DNA from: Psychromonas sp. CNPT3
GTDB taxonomy: Bacteria; Pseudomonadota; Gammaproteobacteria; Enterobacterales; Psychromonadaceae
Direction: 5' to 3'
Assembly: GCF_000153405.2 (NCBI RefSeq)
Contig: NC_020802.1
Location: 329,883-393,882, forward strand
DNA length: 64,000 bases
This document shows positions 26,828-37,677 of the stretch, one piece after another (positions within the stretch are counted from its first letter, which is position 1; every line of letters starts with the position of its first letter). The notes beneath the pieces were generated by a model that was not told where the DNA came from, searched no databases, and saw only the letters and a list, made by a program, of their open reading frames with translations. Both the position numbers and the translations under genes were made by a program.

Positions 26828-27700
26828 ATGAGTGATTTTTTAGTTTTGATGGATCAAATACCCGCGCTGTTATACATCATGGTAACTTGTTTGGGATTAC
26901 TCATAGGATCGTTTTTAAATGTAGTGATATACCGTTTACCCGTGATGATGGAGCGTGCATGGAAAGCGGAATGTGCTGAATATTTCCCTGAAACAAAATT
27001 AATTGCAGACGAAGATACTTTTAATCTTATTTTGCCTCGTTCACGCTGTCCTAAATGTTTACATATTATTGGCTCCCTTGAAAACATTCCTATTATTAGC
27101 TGGTTATTACAACGCGGAAAATGTAAACACTGCGCTTGTAAAATAAGTGCCCGTTATCCCTGTGTTGAGCTATTAACGGCTATTATGTCCTTGGCCGTTG
27201 CTTATGTTATTCCGTTCGGTTGGCCTCTCCTCTTTGCTTTGATTTTTACTTGGGTATTGATTTGTCTGTCTTATATTGATTTTGATGTCATGTTATTACC
27301 TGATCAATTAACCTTGCCACTACTTTGGGTGGGTTTACTCGTCAATTTATCCTATAGTTTTGTGTCGATTAATGATGCTGTGGTGGGGGCTATTTTGGGT
27401 TATTTAAGTCTATGGTCAGTATATTGGCTATTTAAGCTTGCCACGGGTAAAGAAGGCATGGGTTATGGCGACTTTAAATTGTTAGCTGCATTAGGCGCTT
27501 GGTTTGGCTGGCAGGCTCTGCCTTTAATTATTTTGCTGTCTTCTTTTTCAGGGGCAATTATCGGTATAGTCTTATTACTCTTATCTAAAAACAAAGAAAG
27601 TAAGCCGTTACCCTTCGGCCCTTATTTAGCCATCGCGGGTTGGATTTATCTAATATGTGGCCCTTTATTAACGCAATATTACTATGCGTTGATTTTATAG
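26828..27700 (+). CDS. pilD: Type IV prepilin peptidase / N-methyltransferase (PilD/VcpD type)
   Basis: A 290-residue polytopic enzyme that cleaves and N-methylates type IV pilins and type II secretion pseudopilins. The N-terminal methyltransferase domain has the four-Cys zinc motif (CPKC ~74-77 and CKHC ~98-101). The two catalytic aspartates lie in DFDVMLLPD (~150) and GYGDFKLL (~217). It overlaps tadA by 1 bp. It is detached from the usual pilBCD-coaE-yacG cluster; pilT at 39 kb is the only other pilus gene seen. Confidence 0.95.
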   Translation: MSDFLVLMDQIPALLYIMVTCLGLLIGSFLNVVIYRLPVMMERAWKAECAEYFPETKLIADEDTFNLILPRSRCPKCLHIIGSLENIPIISWLLQRGKCKHCACKISARYPCVELLTAIMSLAVAYVIPFGWPLLFALIFTWVLICLSYIDFDVMLLPDQLTLPLLWVGLLVNLSYSFVSINDAVVGAILGYLSLWSVYWLFKLATGKEGMGYGDFKLLAALGAWFGWQALPLIILLSSFSGAIIGIVLLLLSKNKESKPLPFGPYLAIAGWIYLICGPLLTQYYYALIL

Positions 27701-28203
27701 TGGATCCATTAGTTAACGATGAAAAGTGGATGCAATATGCCTTGTTACTTGCGGATAAAGCGGAGGCACTCGGTGAAGTGCCGGTAGGTGCTGTGCTTGT
27801 TAAAGATAATGAGGTTATTGCAGAGGGGTGGAACTTATCTATCCTAAGCCATGATGCTTGTGCGCACGCGGAAGTGATGGCGGTGCGCGAAGCGGGACAC
27901 AAGCTACAAAACTATCGATTGATAGACTGTACGCTTTACGTAACCTTAGAGCCTTGTCCGATGTGCGCAGGTGCATTAGTGCATGCGCGTATTAAGCGCC
28001 TTGTTTATGGTGCGCCAGATTTAAAAACGGGGGCTGCAGGCAGTGTATTCAACTTATTGAGTCACGTTAAATTAAATCATCAGGTAGACATTACATCGGG
28101 CATTTTAAGCGACCAATGTAGCACTAAAATCAGTCAGTTTTTTAAACGCAGGCGTAAAGAAAAAAAAGCATTAAGAAAATCCTCGGCTAAACACGAGGCC
28201 TAA
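27700..28203 (+). CDS. tadA: tRNA-specific adenosine deaminase TadA
   Basis: A zinc deaminase converting the wobble A34 of tRNA-Arg(ACG) to inosine. HAEVMAV supplies the Zn-His and catalytic Glu, and PCPMCAGA the two Zn-Cys. I chose GTG at 27700, which overlaps the pilD stop (TAGTG) and gives 167 residues like E. coli TadA; an in-frame ATG at 27640 would lie inside pilD and add a hydrophobic extension with no family support. The basic C-terminal tail (RRRKEKKALRK) is typical. Confidence 0.94.
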   Translation: MDPLVNDEKWMQYALLLADKAEALGEVPVGAVLVKDNEVIAEGWNLSILSHDACAHAEVMAVREAGHKLQNYRLIDCTLYVTLEPCPMCAGALVHARIKRLVYGAPDLKTGAAGSVFNLLSHVKLNHQVDITSGILSDQCSTKISQFFKRRRKEKKALRKSSAKHEA

Positions 28204-28246
28204 CCTGCTTCTTCTCTACCTCCGGTTTGTTTTTCTATGAATTGGC

Positions 28247-30220
28247 CTAATTTTCAGTGTTTTCTTTAGGTACCTTTTCTGGGTTTAATTTGTTTTTAAT
28301 TAAGCGCAACGATTCTTTTGCTTGTTGCGTTTCTTGTTGGCGTTTGCTTTGTTCTGCATTGGCTAAATCTTTTCGTAATTGATAACCCTTTTGCTCTGCC
28401 ACTGCTTTTTTGTACGCTTGTTGATCTTCTTTTCTTTGGTTAAATATTTTATTTTGTTTTGCCTGCAGAGCTTGCACTTGAGCGTTAACGACATCTGCTT
28501 CATCTTGCAGACTTTCCGCTTCTAGTTGGGCATTTTTCTTCGCTTGCAACTGCTCTGCTATTTTTTGTGTTTGAATACGGAGTTGTTCTTGTAATTTCGC
28601 CTCGATTTTTTTCAATGCTATTTTCATCTTTTTAGACTGCTTACTCGCAGATAGGGTCGATAGTTTAGATTTTTCGAGCGCAGTTTCATTGATTTTGGTT
28701 GTGTTGATGGCTTTTTGTAGAGCGACGCGGCGCTCATCAATAGCCGTGATCGCTTGCTTTAAGGTGCGATCGCGCAGTGGTAACGCGAGTAAGGCTGCTT
28801 TTATCTTATCTGCTTTGGCTTTTTTCTCTGCTTGTTTCTGTTTACGTTGTAATATCTTTTGTTGTTGCTCATTAACAAACCAATTTAACGTTTTTAAGTA
28901 TTGGCGAATATTATTCACATAGTGCTGTGCTTCTCTACCGCGTGCGTAACCGTAGCGTGTTTGTGAGAACCATTTCTTTTGATGTAATAGTGGTAAGTTA
29001 TCTTTGACGTCAGACCAAGAATTCGCATCTTGATGGCGCATTTGAGTAATGCGTCTTGCATCCATTAAATGCCCATAACCGAGGTTATAACTTGCCAGAG
29101 CAAACCAAACTTTCTCATCTTCAGCAATGCTATCGGGTAAGCGATTAATGAGTTGTTTTAAATATTTAGCGCCACCTCTAATACTTTGACTGGCATCTAA
29201 ACGGTTTTTAATCCCTAGATAATTGGCGGTATCTAGGGTGAGCATCATCATTCCTCGCACCCCTGTTGGCGATTTTGCAAGAGGATCCCAATGTGATTCT
29301 TGATAACTGACCGCCGCCAATAATTGCCAAGTCACTTCATCTGTTTGGTATTGTTTAAAGAGCTTCTCATATTTTGGTAAGCGACTTTCTATGCGCTTTA
29401 GATAGATCCGCGTATCGACAAAGTCAAAGTTACTAACATGACCAAAGTATTTTTCTTCTAATTTATTAATGGTCTTATTTTTATATTGCTCTCCAATAAA
29501 TTCAATCATTAAGGCATATAAACTATCGTCATTATTACGATTAATAAGCCAGACCACCGGATTTTTTTCTGAAATAGTAAAGGCTTCGGCAAGAACAGGG
29601 TAATAACGCTGTTTTTGCGCCAAAGTAGAGCCATCGACAATGGCAAAAGCGAGTTCTTTCTCGGCAATTTGTCGTAATAAACTTTCTTGATCATCGTTAT
29701 CGAAAACATTAATAATAAGATCAGGGGCTTTATTTAATAATCGCTCGAGGGTTTCTTCATGGCTACTTTCATTGAGAACGCCAATAGGTGCGTTGATATC
29801 AGAAATTTTTCGGGGACGATAACTGCCTTTGTGATAGACCACTTTTTGTGACGTGTAGTAATAAGGCGGAGAACTGCGATATTTTTCAGCGCGTTTAGGT
29901 GTGAGGGTTAGTCCGGCCGCGATAAAGTCGACATCATTATTATCGAGTGCTAAAAAAAGCATTTTTAAATTAGCATATTCTATAACGCGTAACGGTACAT
30001 TAAGTTTGTCAGCAAATAGCTTACTTAATTCATAATCAAAACCACTGTATTTTTCACCATCAAAACTATAGGTAAGCGAACTATTGATTGTTCCAATAAT
30101 TAACTCACCATTATCTTGAATGTCTTGTACTTTAGTACTGGCAGAAAATGGATGGCATGCACTCAGTAATAAAGCACTAAATAATAATATTACAATCTGC
30201 TGCATTTGCTTAAAACGCAT
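28247..30220 (-). CDS. mltF: Membrane-bound lytic murein transglycosylase F with C-terminal coiled coil
   Basis: An outer-membrane lipoprotein that cleaves peptidoglycan. Lipobox LLLSAC lies near residue 20. Residues ~35-265 form a family-3 solute-binding-like domain, and ~290-430 an SLT domain with SYQESHWDP (catalytic Glu) and SPTGVRGMM. About 200 residues of Lys/Gln/Ala-rich coiled coil follow, making it ~657 residues against 518 in E. coli MltF. ATG at 30220 is preferred for RBS spacing (AGGTG at ~30231-30235); an in-frame GTG at 30232 overlaps that RBS. purL is divergent, as in enterics. Confidence 0.93.
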   Translation of the reverse strand: MRFKQMQQIVILLFSALLLSACHPFSASTKVQDIQDNGELIIGTINSSLTYSFDGEKYSGFDYELSKLFADKLNVPLRVIEYANLKMLFLALDNNDVDFIAAGLTLTPKRAEKYRSSPPYYYTSQKVVYHKGSYRPRKISDINAPIGVLNESSHEETLERLLNKAPDLIINVFDNDDQESLLRQIAEKELAFAIVDGSTLAQKQRYYPVLAEAFTISEKNPVVWLINRNNDDSLYALMIEFIGEQYKNKTINKLEEKYFGHVSNFDFVDTRIYLKRIESRLPKYEKLFKQYQTDEVTWQLLAAVSYQESHWDPLAKSPTGVRGMMMLTLDTANYLGIKNRLDASQSIRGGAKYLKQLINRLPDSIAEDEKVWFALASYNLGYGHLMDARRITQMRHQDANSWSDVKDNLPLLHQKKWFSQTRYGYARGREAQHYVNNIRQYLKTLNWFVNEQQQKILQRKQKQAEKKAKADKIKAALLALPLRDRTLKQAITAIDERRVALQKAINTTKINETALEKSKLSTLSASKQSKKMKIALKKIEAKLQEQLRIQTQKIAEQLQAKKNAQLEAESLQDEADVVNAQVQALQAKQNKIFNQRKEDQQAYKKAVAEQKGYQLRKDLANAEQSKRQQETQQAKESLRLIKNKLNPEKVPKENTEN

Positions 30221-30474
30221 AGAAAAGATCACCTAAATGTTAAAGAAAGTCGCTATATTCAGGGTTTTATCTGAAATAACAAAAATTAACTACGACTATA
30301 GAGTGTTTCTGTTTAATAAAAAATGCTTTTTGCATATAATGTCGCTCGTATCAAAGAAGCAATTATTTTTATCGATTTTTGTGAATAAGTTAGATATCTA
30401 TTTGCAAGGACAATAATTGTGTAATTGACATCACCCAAGATCATTTACTTATTTAAAAATGAGAGAAATAACTT

Positions 30475-33400
30475 ATGGAAATTTTGCGTGGGGCTCCGGC
30501 CTTATCGACGTTTAAAGTGCAGCAGCTATTACAAAACTGTACCTCTTTAAATCTTCCTGTAGAGGCAATATATGCTGAATATATACATGCTACAGACTTA
30601 AGTGAAAGTTTAAATGACCAAGAGCTCGTTGTATTACAAAAATTATTAACCTATGGTCCCAAGATAGCAGATCATCCACTTATTGGAACCTTATTCTTTG
30701 TCACTCCTCGCCCTGGAACGATTTCTCCTTGGTCTTCAAAAGCGACTGATATCGCTCATAATTGTGGTTTATTTAAAGTAAAACGCGTTGAACGTGGGAT
30801 TGCGTATTATGTGCAGACATCGACGCCATTGTCTGCTACCCAACATAAAGCGTTATCTGACTTATTACATGATCGCATGATGGAAGTTGTTTTTAACGCG
30901 TTAGGCGATGCATCGCAGTTATTCATTCAAGGCTCTCCAGCCAAAATGCAAAGTATTAAAGTACTCAGTGAAGGCCGCAGTGCACTGCAAGCTGCCGATA
31001 TGAAACTTGGCCTTGCACTGGCGCCGGATGAAATAGACTACTTGCTTGAAAATTTTATTAAATTAAAACGCGACCCCAATGATATTGAGCTAATGATGTT
31101 TGCACAGGCAAACTCTGAGCATTGCCGCCATAAAATATTTAATGCGCAGTGGACAATAGACGGTAAAAAACAATCTAAGTCTTTATTTAAAATGATCCGT
31201 AATACGCATGAAAGACACCCTGCGCATGTGCTCTCTGCTTATAAAGATAATGCTGCGGTAATGGAAGGCTATTCTGCGGGGCGTTTCTTTCCCGATGCGG
31301 ATGGGCGTAAATTTAGCTATCACCAAGAAGACATCGATATATTAATGAAAGTCGAAACGCATAATCATCCTACTGCTATTTCTCCTTTTCCGGGTGCTGC
31401 CACAGGTTCGGGAGGCGAAATTAGAGATGAAGGTGCGACGGGTATCGGCTCAAAACCTAAAGCAGGATTAGTTGGATTTTCAGTGTCTAACTTACGTATC
31501 CCTAACTTTGTACAACCATGGGAAACTGATTTTGGTAAGCCTTCACGTATTGTTTCTGCATTAGATATTATGCTTGAAGCCCCTCTGGGCGGCGCTGCTT
31601 TTAATAATGAATTTGGACGTCCCAATATTTTAGGTTACTTTCGAACTTATGAAGAAAAAGTTGAAAGTCATAATGGTAGCGAGATCCGTGGTTACCATAA
31701 ACCGATCATGCTTGCCGGTGGTTTAGGTAATATTCGACGTGACCATGTACAGAAAAAAGATATCCCCGTTGGCGCTGCACTTATTGTGCTTGGTGGCCCT
31801 GCTATGAATATTGGTCTTGGAGGCGGCGCAGCTTCATCAATGAACTCGGGCGCTTCAAGTGAAGATTTAGATTTTGCTTCCGTGCAACGTGAGAATCCTG
31901 AAATGGAGCGTCGCTGTCAGGAAGTGATTGATTGTTGTTGGCAGATGGGCGATGACAATCCCATTCAATTTATACATGATGTGGGTGCGGGCGGACTTTC
32001 TAATGCGATGCCTGAACTGGTTAATGATGCGGGACGAGGTGGTGTTTTTGATTTACGCGCCATTCCCAATGATGAAAAAAGCATGGCGCCACATGAAATT
32101 TGGTGTAACGAATCTCAAGAGCGCTATGTATTAGCGGTTAAACCTGAAAATTTAGCGATATTTGAAGCCATTTGTCAGCGTGAACGTGCATTATATGCGG
32201 TGATTGGTGAAGCGACGCAAGAATTGCATTTAACGCTTAATGACACCGAGTTTAATAATAAGCCCATCGATATGCCTTTGGATGTTTTATTAGGTAAAAC
32301 ACCTAAAATGCATCGTGATGTTGAAACTAAAGTGGCGGTTGGTAAAGCCTTAGATCTCACGGGTGTTACCTTAAAAGAGGCTGCTGAGCGCTTGTTACGT
32401 CTGCCTTCTATCGCAGAAAAAACATTCTTAATAAGTATTGGCGATCGCAGTGTCACCGGTCTTGTTGCGCGAGACCAAATGGTAGGGCCTTGGCAAGTGC
32501 CTGTTGCTGATTGCGCCGTAACTGCATCAAGTTATGATACCTATTTTGGTGAGGCTATGTCGATTGGTGAGCGAGCGCCTGTTGCCTTACTTAATTTTAG
32601 CGCTTCTGCGCGTTTGTCTGTTGCAGAATCTATCACCAATATCGCATGTGTTGATATTGGCGATTTTAAGCGTATTAAACTCTCTGCCAATTGGATGTCT
32701 GCAACGGGTCATCCGGGTGAAGATGCCGGGCTTTATGCTGCTGTGCACGCCATCGGTGAAGAATTATGCCCCGAGCTGGAACTCACTATTCCCGTGGGTA
32801 AGGATTCAATGTCGATGAAAACGCGCTGGAAAGATGAAAGCGCTAGCGATAAAGAAGTTATTTCTCCACTGTCCGTTATCATTACCGCGTTTGCTGCTGT
32901 GCGTGATATTCGCAATACCCAGACCCCGCAGCTGCGTACCGATAAAGGTGAAACAGATTTGATCTTAATTGATTTAGGCAATGGCCAGAATCGATTAGGC
33001 GGGTCGTCACTGGCGCAAGTGTATAAACAACTCGGTGATATTACCCCTGATTTAGACAATCCAGCATTGCTTAAAAGCTTTTTCAATGCGATGCAGAACT
33101 TGGTCGCTGATAAGCTACTTTTGGCTTATCACGATCGCAGTGATGGTGGATTATTCTCAACCGTGACGGAAATGGCTTTTGCGGGCCATTGTGGCGTGAC
33201 TATCACGCTGGATCAATTGGGCTGTGATGATTTTGCTGTGCTCTTTAGTGAAGAGCTAGGCGCCGTTATTCAAGTGCAACGCGACGACAAAGAGAAAGTA
33301 TTAAATATTTTAGCAGGACATGGTTTAACTACTAATGTTGCTGTTATTGGCACGTTAAATAGTACGGATCAAATTGAATTTACGCGTGATGGACAACACG

Positions 33401-34371
33401 TTCTCTCTGCTCCTCGCTCTCTATGGCGTGGCATATGGGCGGAAACGACCTTTAAAATGCAATCATTGCGTGATAATTCACAATGTGCCGAGCAAGAAAA
33501 CAACGCTAAATTTGACGATTTAGATCCGGGCTTAAATGTGAAGTTAAGTTTTGATATCAACGAAGATGTTGCCGCCCCTTATATTATTAAAGGCATCGCA
33601 CCGCGTATGGCAATTTTACGCGAGCAAGGCGTTAACTCGCAACAAGAAATGGCAGCTGCCTTTGATCGTGCCGGTTTTGACGCGATTGATGTACATATGA
33701 GTGACATTCTCTCTGGTCGCGTTACATTAGATGACTTTGCAGGGCTTGTTGCCTGTGGTGGTTTCTCTTATGGTGATGTACTAGGTGCGGGTGAAGGTTG
33801 GGCTAAATCGATATTGTTTAATGAGCGTGCTCGTGAGCAGTTCCAACGTTTCTTTGAAGCACCAAACTCCATCACGTTAGGTGTTTGTAATGGTTGTCAG
33901 ATGCTTTCTAATTTAAATGAATTGATCCCGGGTAGTGAATTGTGGCCACGTTTTGTGCGTAATAGCTCGGAGAGTTTTGAAGCGCGCTTTAGTTTGGTCG
34001 AAGTGCAAAAAAACAATTCAATCTTTTTAAATGATATGGCCGGATCGTATATGCCTATTGCCGTGTCACATGGTGAAGGACGTGTCGAGCTGAAAAATGC
34101 AGAGCATCTTATCGCCCTTGAGCAAAGCAATAATATAGCGCTACGCTTTATCGATAATTACGCGAAGCAAACCGAGGCTTATCCCGCTAATCCAAATGGC
34201 TCTCCAGCAGGGATCACAGGGCTTAGCTCGAATGATGGACGCGTCACTATCATGATGCCGCATCCTGAGCGAGTATTTAGAACGGTTGCTAACTCTTGGC
34301 ACCCTGATGAGTGGCAAGAAGATAGCCCTTGGATGCGTATGTTTAGAAATGCACGTAAACAATTAGGCTAA
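30475..34371 (+). CDS. purL: Phosphoribosylformylglycinamidine synthase
   Basis: A 1298-residue FGAM synthase (large single-chain type) of purine synthesis, converting FGAR to FGAM with ATP and glutamine. The N-terminal PurS-like region is followed by two AIRS-like halves (SEHCRHKIF ~218; [11 protein letters not shown] ~297; [18 protein letters not shown] ~497) and a C-terminal class I glutaminase with the nucleophile Cys in GVCNGCQM and PHPERVFR with the catalytic His. Length matches E. coli (1295). It is monocistronic. Confidence 0.98.
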   Translation: MEILRGAPALSTFKVQQLLQNCTSLNLPVEAIYAEYIHATDLSESLNDQELVVLQKLLTYGPKIADHPLIGTLFFVTPRPGTISPWSSKATDIAHNCGLFKVKRVERGIAYYVQTSTPLSATQHKALSDLLHDRMMEVVFNALGDASQLFIQGSPAKMQSIKVLSEGRSALQAADMKLGLALAPDEIDYLLENFIKLKRDPNDIELMMFAQANSEHCRHKIFNAQWTIDGKKQSKSLFKMIRNTHERHPAHVLSAYKDNAAVMEGYSAGRFFPDADGRKFSYHQEDIDILMKVETHNHPTAISPFPGAATGSGGEIRDEGATGIGSKPKAGLVGFSVSNLRIPNFVQPWETDFGKPSRIVSALDIMLEAPLGGAAFNNEFGRPNILGYFRTYEEKVESHNGSEIRGYHKPIMLAGGLGNIRRDHVQKKDIPVGAALIVLGGPAMNIGLGGGAASSMNSGASSEDLDFASVQRENPEMERRCQEVIDCCWQMGDDNPIQFIHDVGAGGLSNAMPELVNDAGRGGVFDLRAIPNDEKSMAPHEIWCNESQERYVLAVKPENLAIFEAICQRERALYAVIGEATQELHLTLNDTEFNNKPIDMPLDVLLGKTPKMHRDVETKVAVGKALDLTGVTLKEAAERLLRLPSIAEKTFLISIGDRSVTGLVARDQMVGPWQVPVADCAVTASSYDTYFGEAMSIGERAPVALLNFSASARLSVAESITNIACVDIGDFKRIKLSANWMSATGHPGEDAGLYAAVHAIGEELCPELELTIPVGKDSMSMKTRWKDESASDKEVISPLSVIITAFAAVRDIRNTQTPQLRTDKGETDLILIDLGNGQNRLGGSSLAQVYKQLGDITPDLDNPALLKSFFNAMQNLVADKLLLAYHDRSDGGLFSTVTEMAFAGHCGVTITLDQLGCDDFAVLFSEELGAVIQVQRDDKEKVLNILAGHGLTTNVAVIGTLNSTDQIEFTRDGQHVLSAPRSLWRGIWAETTFKMQSLRDNSQCAEQENNAKFDDLDPGLNVKLSFDINEDVAAPYIIKGIAPRMAILREQGVNSQQEMAAAFDRAGFDAIDVHMSDILSGRVTLDDFAGLVACGGFSYGDVLGAGEGWAKSILFNERAREQFQRFFEAPNSITLGVCNGCQMLSNLNELIPGSELWPRFVRNSSESFEARFSLVEVQKNNSIFLNDMAGSYMPIAVSHGEGRVELKNAEHLIALEQSNNIALRFIDNYAKQTEAYPANPNGSPAGITGLSSNDGRVTIMMPHPERVFRTVANSWHPDEWQEDSPWMRMFRNARKQLG

Positions 34372-34394
34372 TATTTAAGCTTGATTTAAATAAT

Positions 34395-34430
34395 AAAAAA
34401 GAGAAGAAAGGTGACTTTCTTCTCTTTTTT
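34395..34430. terminator. Bidirectional terminator between purL and hemW
   Basis: A perfect 16-bp stem (AAAAAAGAGAAGAAAG / CTTTCTTCTCTTTTTT) has a GTGA tetraloop and T-runs on both strands. The genes on either side converge. Confidence 0.93.
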
Positions 34431-34469
34431 TATACTCAATTTAAAGTGATCATGTCAAATGATCTGTGA

Positions 34470-35609
34470 TCACATAAATAACGCTAATAGGTCGTTTAAA
34501 TAGCGGTGGCCTAAATCAGTCACTAACCAATGATCCGTGTTTTTAACGAGCAGTTTTTTGTGCACCGCTTGATTGATAGGATCATCAATGGAGTCGAGAC
34601 TTAAACCGGTATAAGATTCGAATTGCTCAAAAGGGATCGGCACAAAAAGGCGTAAACGATTTAGCATATATTCAAAGGCAAGCTCGTCTCGTGCGACATG
34701 TTCATATTTGTCTAAAAAAGCGCGATCCGATTGCAGATAACCTTTTGGGTGTTTTACTTTAACCGTGCGCACGATCTTATTTTGTAATGGCAATGTCAAT
34801 TTACCATGGGCGCCACAGCCAATACCGATATAATCAGAAAAAGACCAATAATTTAAGTTATGTTGGCACTCAAAACCCTTTTTAGAGTATCCCGATATTT
34901 CATATTGAATATAACCATTCTCGGCCAGTAGTGCTTGTCCTGCTTCTTGAATATCCCAGAGTAAGTCATCTTCTGGCAAAATAGGCGGGTGTGAAAAATA
35001 CTGGGTATTAGGCTCAATGGTGAGCTGATACCAGGAAATGTGCGTCGGTTGTAAGTCAATCGCACATTGCAGATCAGAAAGTGCGTCGCTGAGACTCTGA
35101 TCCGGTAAGCCATGCATCAAATCAAGGTTAAATGTTTTTATCGCACACTTTTTAGCGTGCTTGGCTGCGCGAATGGCCTCATCTGCATTATGAATACGTC
35201 CTAAACGCTGCAACTTATCATTTTGAAAACTTTGTACGCCAAAAGAAAAACGACTAATACCCGCCTCTTTAAAGTCGGCTATTTTACTGTTTTCTATGGT
35301 GCCAGGATTTGCCTCTAAGGTGATTTCAATGTCTTTTTTGAAGGCGATTAAATTGCGGATCTCACTGAGTAACCAAGCAATGCCTTTTGCTGAAATAAGG
35401 CTTGGCGTGCCTCCTCCGATAAAAATAGTATCTAAAATTCGCCCTTGTGCGTAGACCAGATCTATTTTCAAATCATTAATTAATGCGCTTAAGTAAGCTT
35501 CTTCTGGGATTGTCCCTTGCAGTTTATGTGAGTTGAAATCACAGTAAGGGCATTTTTCAATACACCAAGGAATATGAATATAAAGGCTTAATGGGGGAAG
35601 CTGTAACAT
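34470..35609 (-). CDS. hemW: Heme chaperone HemW (radical SAM)
   Basis: A 379-residue radical-SAM protein that carries and delivers heme; it is often misnamed as a coproporphyrinogen III oxidase. The [4Fe-4S] motif CIEKCPYC lies at ~16-23, followed by GGGTPSL (~67) and ISRFSFGVQSFQ (~115), then the HemN C-terminal domain. Length matches E. coli HemW (378). It is the last gene of the conserved yggS-proC-yggT-yggU-rdgB-hemW series, separated from rdgB by 166 bp containing a large hairpin. Confidence 0.95.
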   Translation of the reverse strand: MLQLPPLSLYIHIPWCIEKCPYCDFNSHKLQGTIPEEAYLSALINDLKIDLVYAQGRILDTIFIGGGTPSLISAKGIAWLLSEIRNLIAFKKDIEITLEANPGTIENSKIADFKEAGISRFSFGVQSFQNDKLQRLGRIHNADEAIRAAKHAKKCAIKTFNLDLMHGLPDQSLSDALSDLQCAIDLQPTHISWYQLTIEPNTQYFSHPPILPEDDLLWDIQEAGQALLAENGYIQYEISGYSKKGFECQHNLNYWSFSDYIGIGCGAHGKLTLPLQNKIVRTVKVKHPKGYLQSDRAFLDKYEHVARDELAFEYMLNRLRLFVPIPFEQFESYTGLSLDSIDDPINQAVHKKLLVKNTDHWLVTDLGHRYLNDLLALFM

Positions 35610-35721
35610 AGTGTGTTTTTCTATTATATTAATAATAAGTTAAGTGATATTGCTATCACAAGTATATTTGCATGGTACGTTAAGGGGGCAGATCAGCAAG
35701 GCAAATCGATTTTAATTTTTT

Positions 35722-35750
35722 CCCTTTAACGACGCTACGTCGTTAAAGGG
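35722..35750. other. Strong perfect hairpin between rdgB and hemW
   Basis: A 13-bp perfect stem CCCTTTAACGACG / CGTCGTTAAAGGG has a 3-nt loop (CTA). On the minus strand, the direction of transcription, it is followed by A residues rather than T, so it is not a standard intrinsic terminator. It could be an mRNA processing or stabilising element, or a protein-binding dyad. Confidence 0.7.
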
Positions 35751-35775
35751 TAGGGCGTTGTAGATATAAATATAA

Positions 35776-36378
35776 CTAGCCTAATTGCACTTTTAATTTT
35801 TCAATTAATTGTTTTAGGGCTTGGCCTCGATGACTTAATTCACCCTTACGTTGTGGGCTAAGTTGTGCAGACGCACATGAATCAGAGCCAACCCAGAAAA
35901 TAGGATCGTAACCAAACCCATTATCACCGTGCGCCTCAAGAGTAATACTTCCTTCCCATGTGCCTTGGCAAATGATCGGAGTAGGATCATCACAGTGGCG
36001 CATATAAACAAGTACGCATTGAAAACGCGCTTGTCGTTGCTGCTCATCTACGCCCTTTAAACTCTTTAATAACAGTTCAACATTATCTTTATCGCTCGCA
36101 TCTTCACCGGCAAAGCGAGCAGAATAAATACCTGGTTTACCCTTTAAGAAGTCCACTTCTAAACCTGAATCATCGGCGATGGCTGGCAAGCCGGTTATTT
36201 TGGCTGCGTGGCGCGCTTTAATGATGGCGTTTTCTACAAATGTGGTACCCGTTTCTGCAACCTCTGAGACATTAAAATGGCTTTGTGCTAAGACTTCAAT
36301 AGAGAAGCTATTAAGTAGCTTACTCATCTCTTTTACTTTGCCTTGATTACCCGTTGCTAATACCCATTGTTTTTTCAT
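35776..36378 (-). CDS. rdgB: XTP/dITP pyrophosphatase RdgB (HAM1)
   Basis: A 200-residue house-cleaning enzyme hydrolysing dITP, dXTP and ITP to monophosphates. The N-terminal VLATGNQGKVKEM (substrate loop), IADDSGLEVD (~67-76), GNDG-type segment NGFGYDPIFW (~151) and the C-terminal SHRGQALKQL are diagnostic. It is 11 bp downstream of the DUF4426 gene, in operon. Confidence 0.97.
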   Translation of the reverse strand: MKKQWVLATGNQGKVKEMSKLLNSFSIEVLAQSHFNVSEVAETGTTFVENAIIKARHAAKITGLPAIADDSGLEVDFLKGKPGIYSARFAGEDASDKDNVELLLKSLKGVDEQQRQARFQCVLVYMRHCDDPTPIICQGTWEGSITLEAHGDNGFGYDPIFWVGSDSCASAQLSPQRKGELSHRGQALKQLIEKLKVQLG

Positions 36379-36389
36379 TGTTCGCGCCT

Positions 36390-36824
36390 TTAATTGACAT
36401 AAAACTTATGTTGGAATTTAAGTATGTTGATTTTTTTTTCTGTTTTTATTTTTATTTTAAAATTAACAATTTCTTCATTTAGGAAGGGGTAAGTTGCGAG
36501 GTAATAAATTGCCTCACCTTCACGCACTTCGGTAAAGTTTAACTGACTTACTTGACCCATTAAATTTCGGCCTGTACCACTTAGGGTCGCGTGTTGCGCT
36601 TTATTTTGTTGCGTGTTATCGAGCACGGAAATATTGATAAGGCCACTATATTTACTGCGTTTTATGTCGTATTGATGGGCAACTTCGGGGCTAAGAAATT
36701 GTGTGGGCAACGCAATGTAATGTACGCTTAAATCATCAAAATCTTTTTTTTGCTCTGCATAGGCACTGCTATGCAAAAGAAAAGAGAATGCTAAGCATTT
36801 TAAAATAAATTTAAACATGTTCAC
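36390..36824 (-). CDS. DUF4426 exported protein
   Basis: A 144-residue protein with a signal peptide (cleavage near SAYA-EQ, ~23) and a mature part rich in beta strands ([35 protein letters not shown]). It matches the uncharacterised DUF4426 family that sits between yggU and rdgB in Vibrio and relatives. It overlaps yggU by 14 bp. Periplasmic location is likely; function unknown. Confidence 0.8.
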   Translation of the reverse strand: MNMFKFILKCLAFSFLLHSSAYAEQKKDFDDLSVHYIALPTQFLSPEVAHQYDIKRSKYSGLINISVLDNTQQNKAQHATLSGTGRNLMGQVSQLNFTEVREGEAIYYLATYPFLNEEIVNFKIKIKTEKKINILKFQHKFYVN

Positions 36825-37110
36825 TCCGAGTAAAAAAGTCAGGTATTTTTTTAGGTGATTTGATACGTATTAACTTATGTCTATTAAGGAGTCCTTTCTC
36901 GACCGTGATATCCCTTTTTGGCACTTTAAATTGTTTACTGAGAAATTTAATTAAATGTTTATTGGCTTGCCCGTCTACAGGAGGTGCTGTGATGGTTATT
37001 TTTAATTCGTCGCCCAATAAACCAATAAAGGCATCGCGACTGGCTTTAGGTTGTAAAACAAGGCGCAATAAAATATCGTCACCTTGTTTTTTTAAAAGCA
37101 TTACGCTCAT
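36811..37110 (-). CDS. yggU: YggU/DUF167 family protein
   Basis: A 99-residue small conserved protein with the DUF167 pattern: [13 protein letters not shown] near the start, [20 protein letters not shown] (~36-55), then KRDITVEKG. Function is unknown. Its ATG overlaps the yggT stop by 1 bp, and its end overlaps the DUF4426 gene by 14 bp, so translation is coupled. Confidence 0.93.
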   Translation of the reverse strand: MSVMLLKKQGDDILLRLVLQPKASRDAFIGLLGDELKITITAPPVDGQANKHLIKFLSKQFKVPKRDITVEKGLLNRHKLIRIKSPKKIPDFFTRSEHV

Positions 37111-37652
37111 TAAAAAAGTCGACTGAGTAGATCATTTACAAACAGTTCAACAAATTGCAATGCAAATAAAACTACCAACATAGATAAGTCTAAGCCACCG
37201 ATGGCAGGAATAAACCGACGAACAGGCGCAAGTAAAGGTTCGCTAAGTTGGATCATAACGGCTTCAACAGGGTTATTTCCTTTGCTTATCCAGCTTAAGA
37301 TCGCACGTAGAATAAGCACCCAAAAAATCAATTTAAAGATGGCTTGAACAATAATAAATAAGCCTGATATTAAAATCGCAATAATATGCAATTCACTATT
37401 AAACACTAAACTGAGGGTGACGATTTTTAAACATGCGATAACAAAGGCAAAAAGAATACAGGCGCTATCCCAGCCTCCCATACTTGGAATAAAACGACGT
37501 AAAGGACCGACGATAGGTTGTGTCGCTTTGACTATGAATTGGCTAAATGGATTGTAAAAGTCAGCGCGTGCGACTTGCAACCAAATGCGAAGAAGGATGA
37601 TCATGATATAGATATCAAAGATCGTATTGATTAAAAAATTAACTGAATTCAT
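37110..37652 (-). CDS. yggT: YggT family membrane protein
   Basis: A 180-residue inner-membrane protein with two YggT repeats. Each has a hydrophobic pair of helices and a conserved P-x-x-x-P-x-R-R-F-I-P motif ([17 protein letters not shown] and [17 protein letters not shown]). Function is uncertain; some members are linked to membrane or osmotic homeostasis. It lies downstream of proC by 25 bp. Confidence 0.93.
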   Translation of the reverse strand: MNSVNFLINTIFDIYIMIILLRIWLQVARADFYNPFSQFIVKATQPIVGPLRRFIPSMGGWDSACILFAFVIACLKIVTLSLVFNSELHIIAILISGLFIIVQAIFKLIFWVLILRAILSWISKGNNPVEAVMIQLSEPLLAPVRRFIPAIGGLDLSMLVVLFALQFVELFVNDLLSRLF

Positions 37653-37677
37653 AAATATTTTCTCTTCTTAAAGGGGG

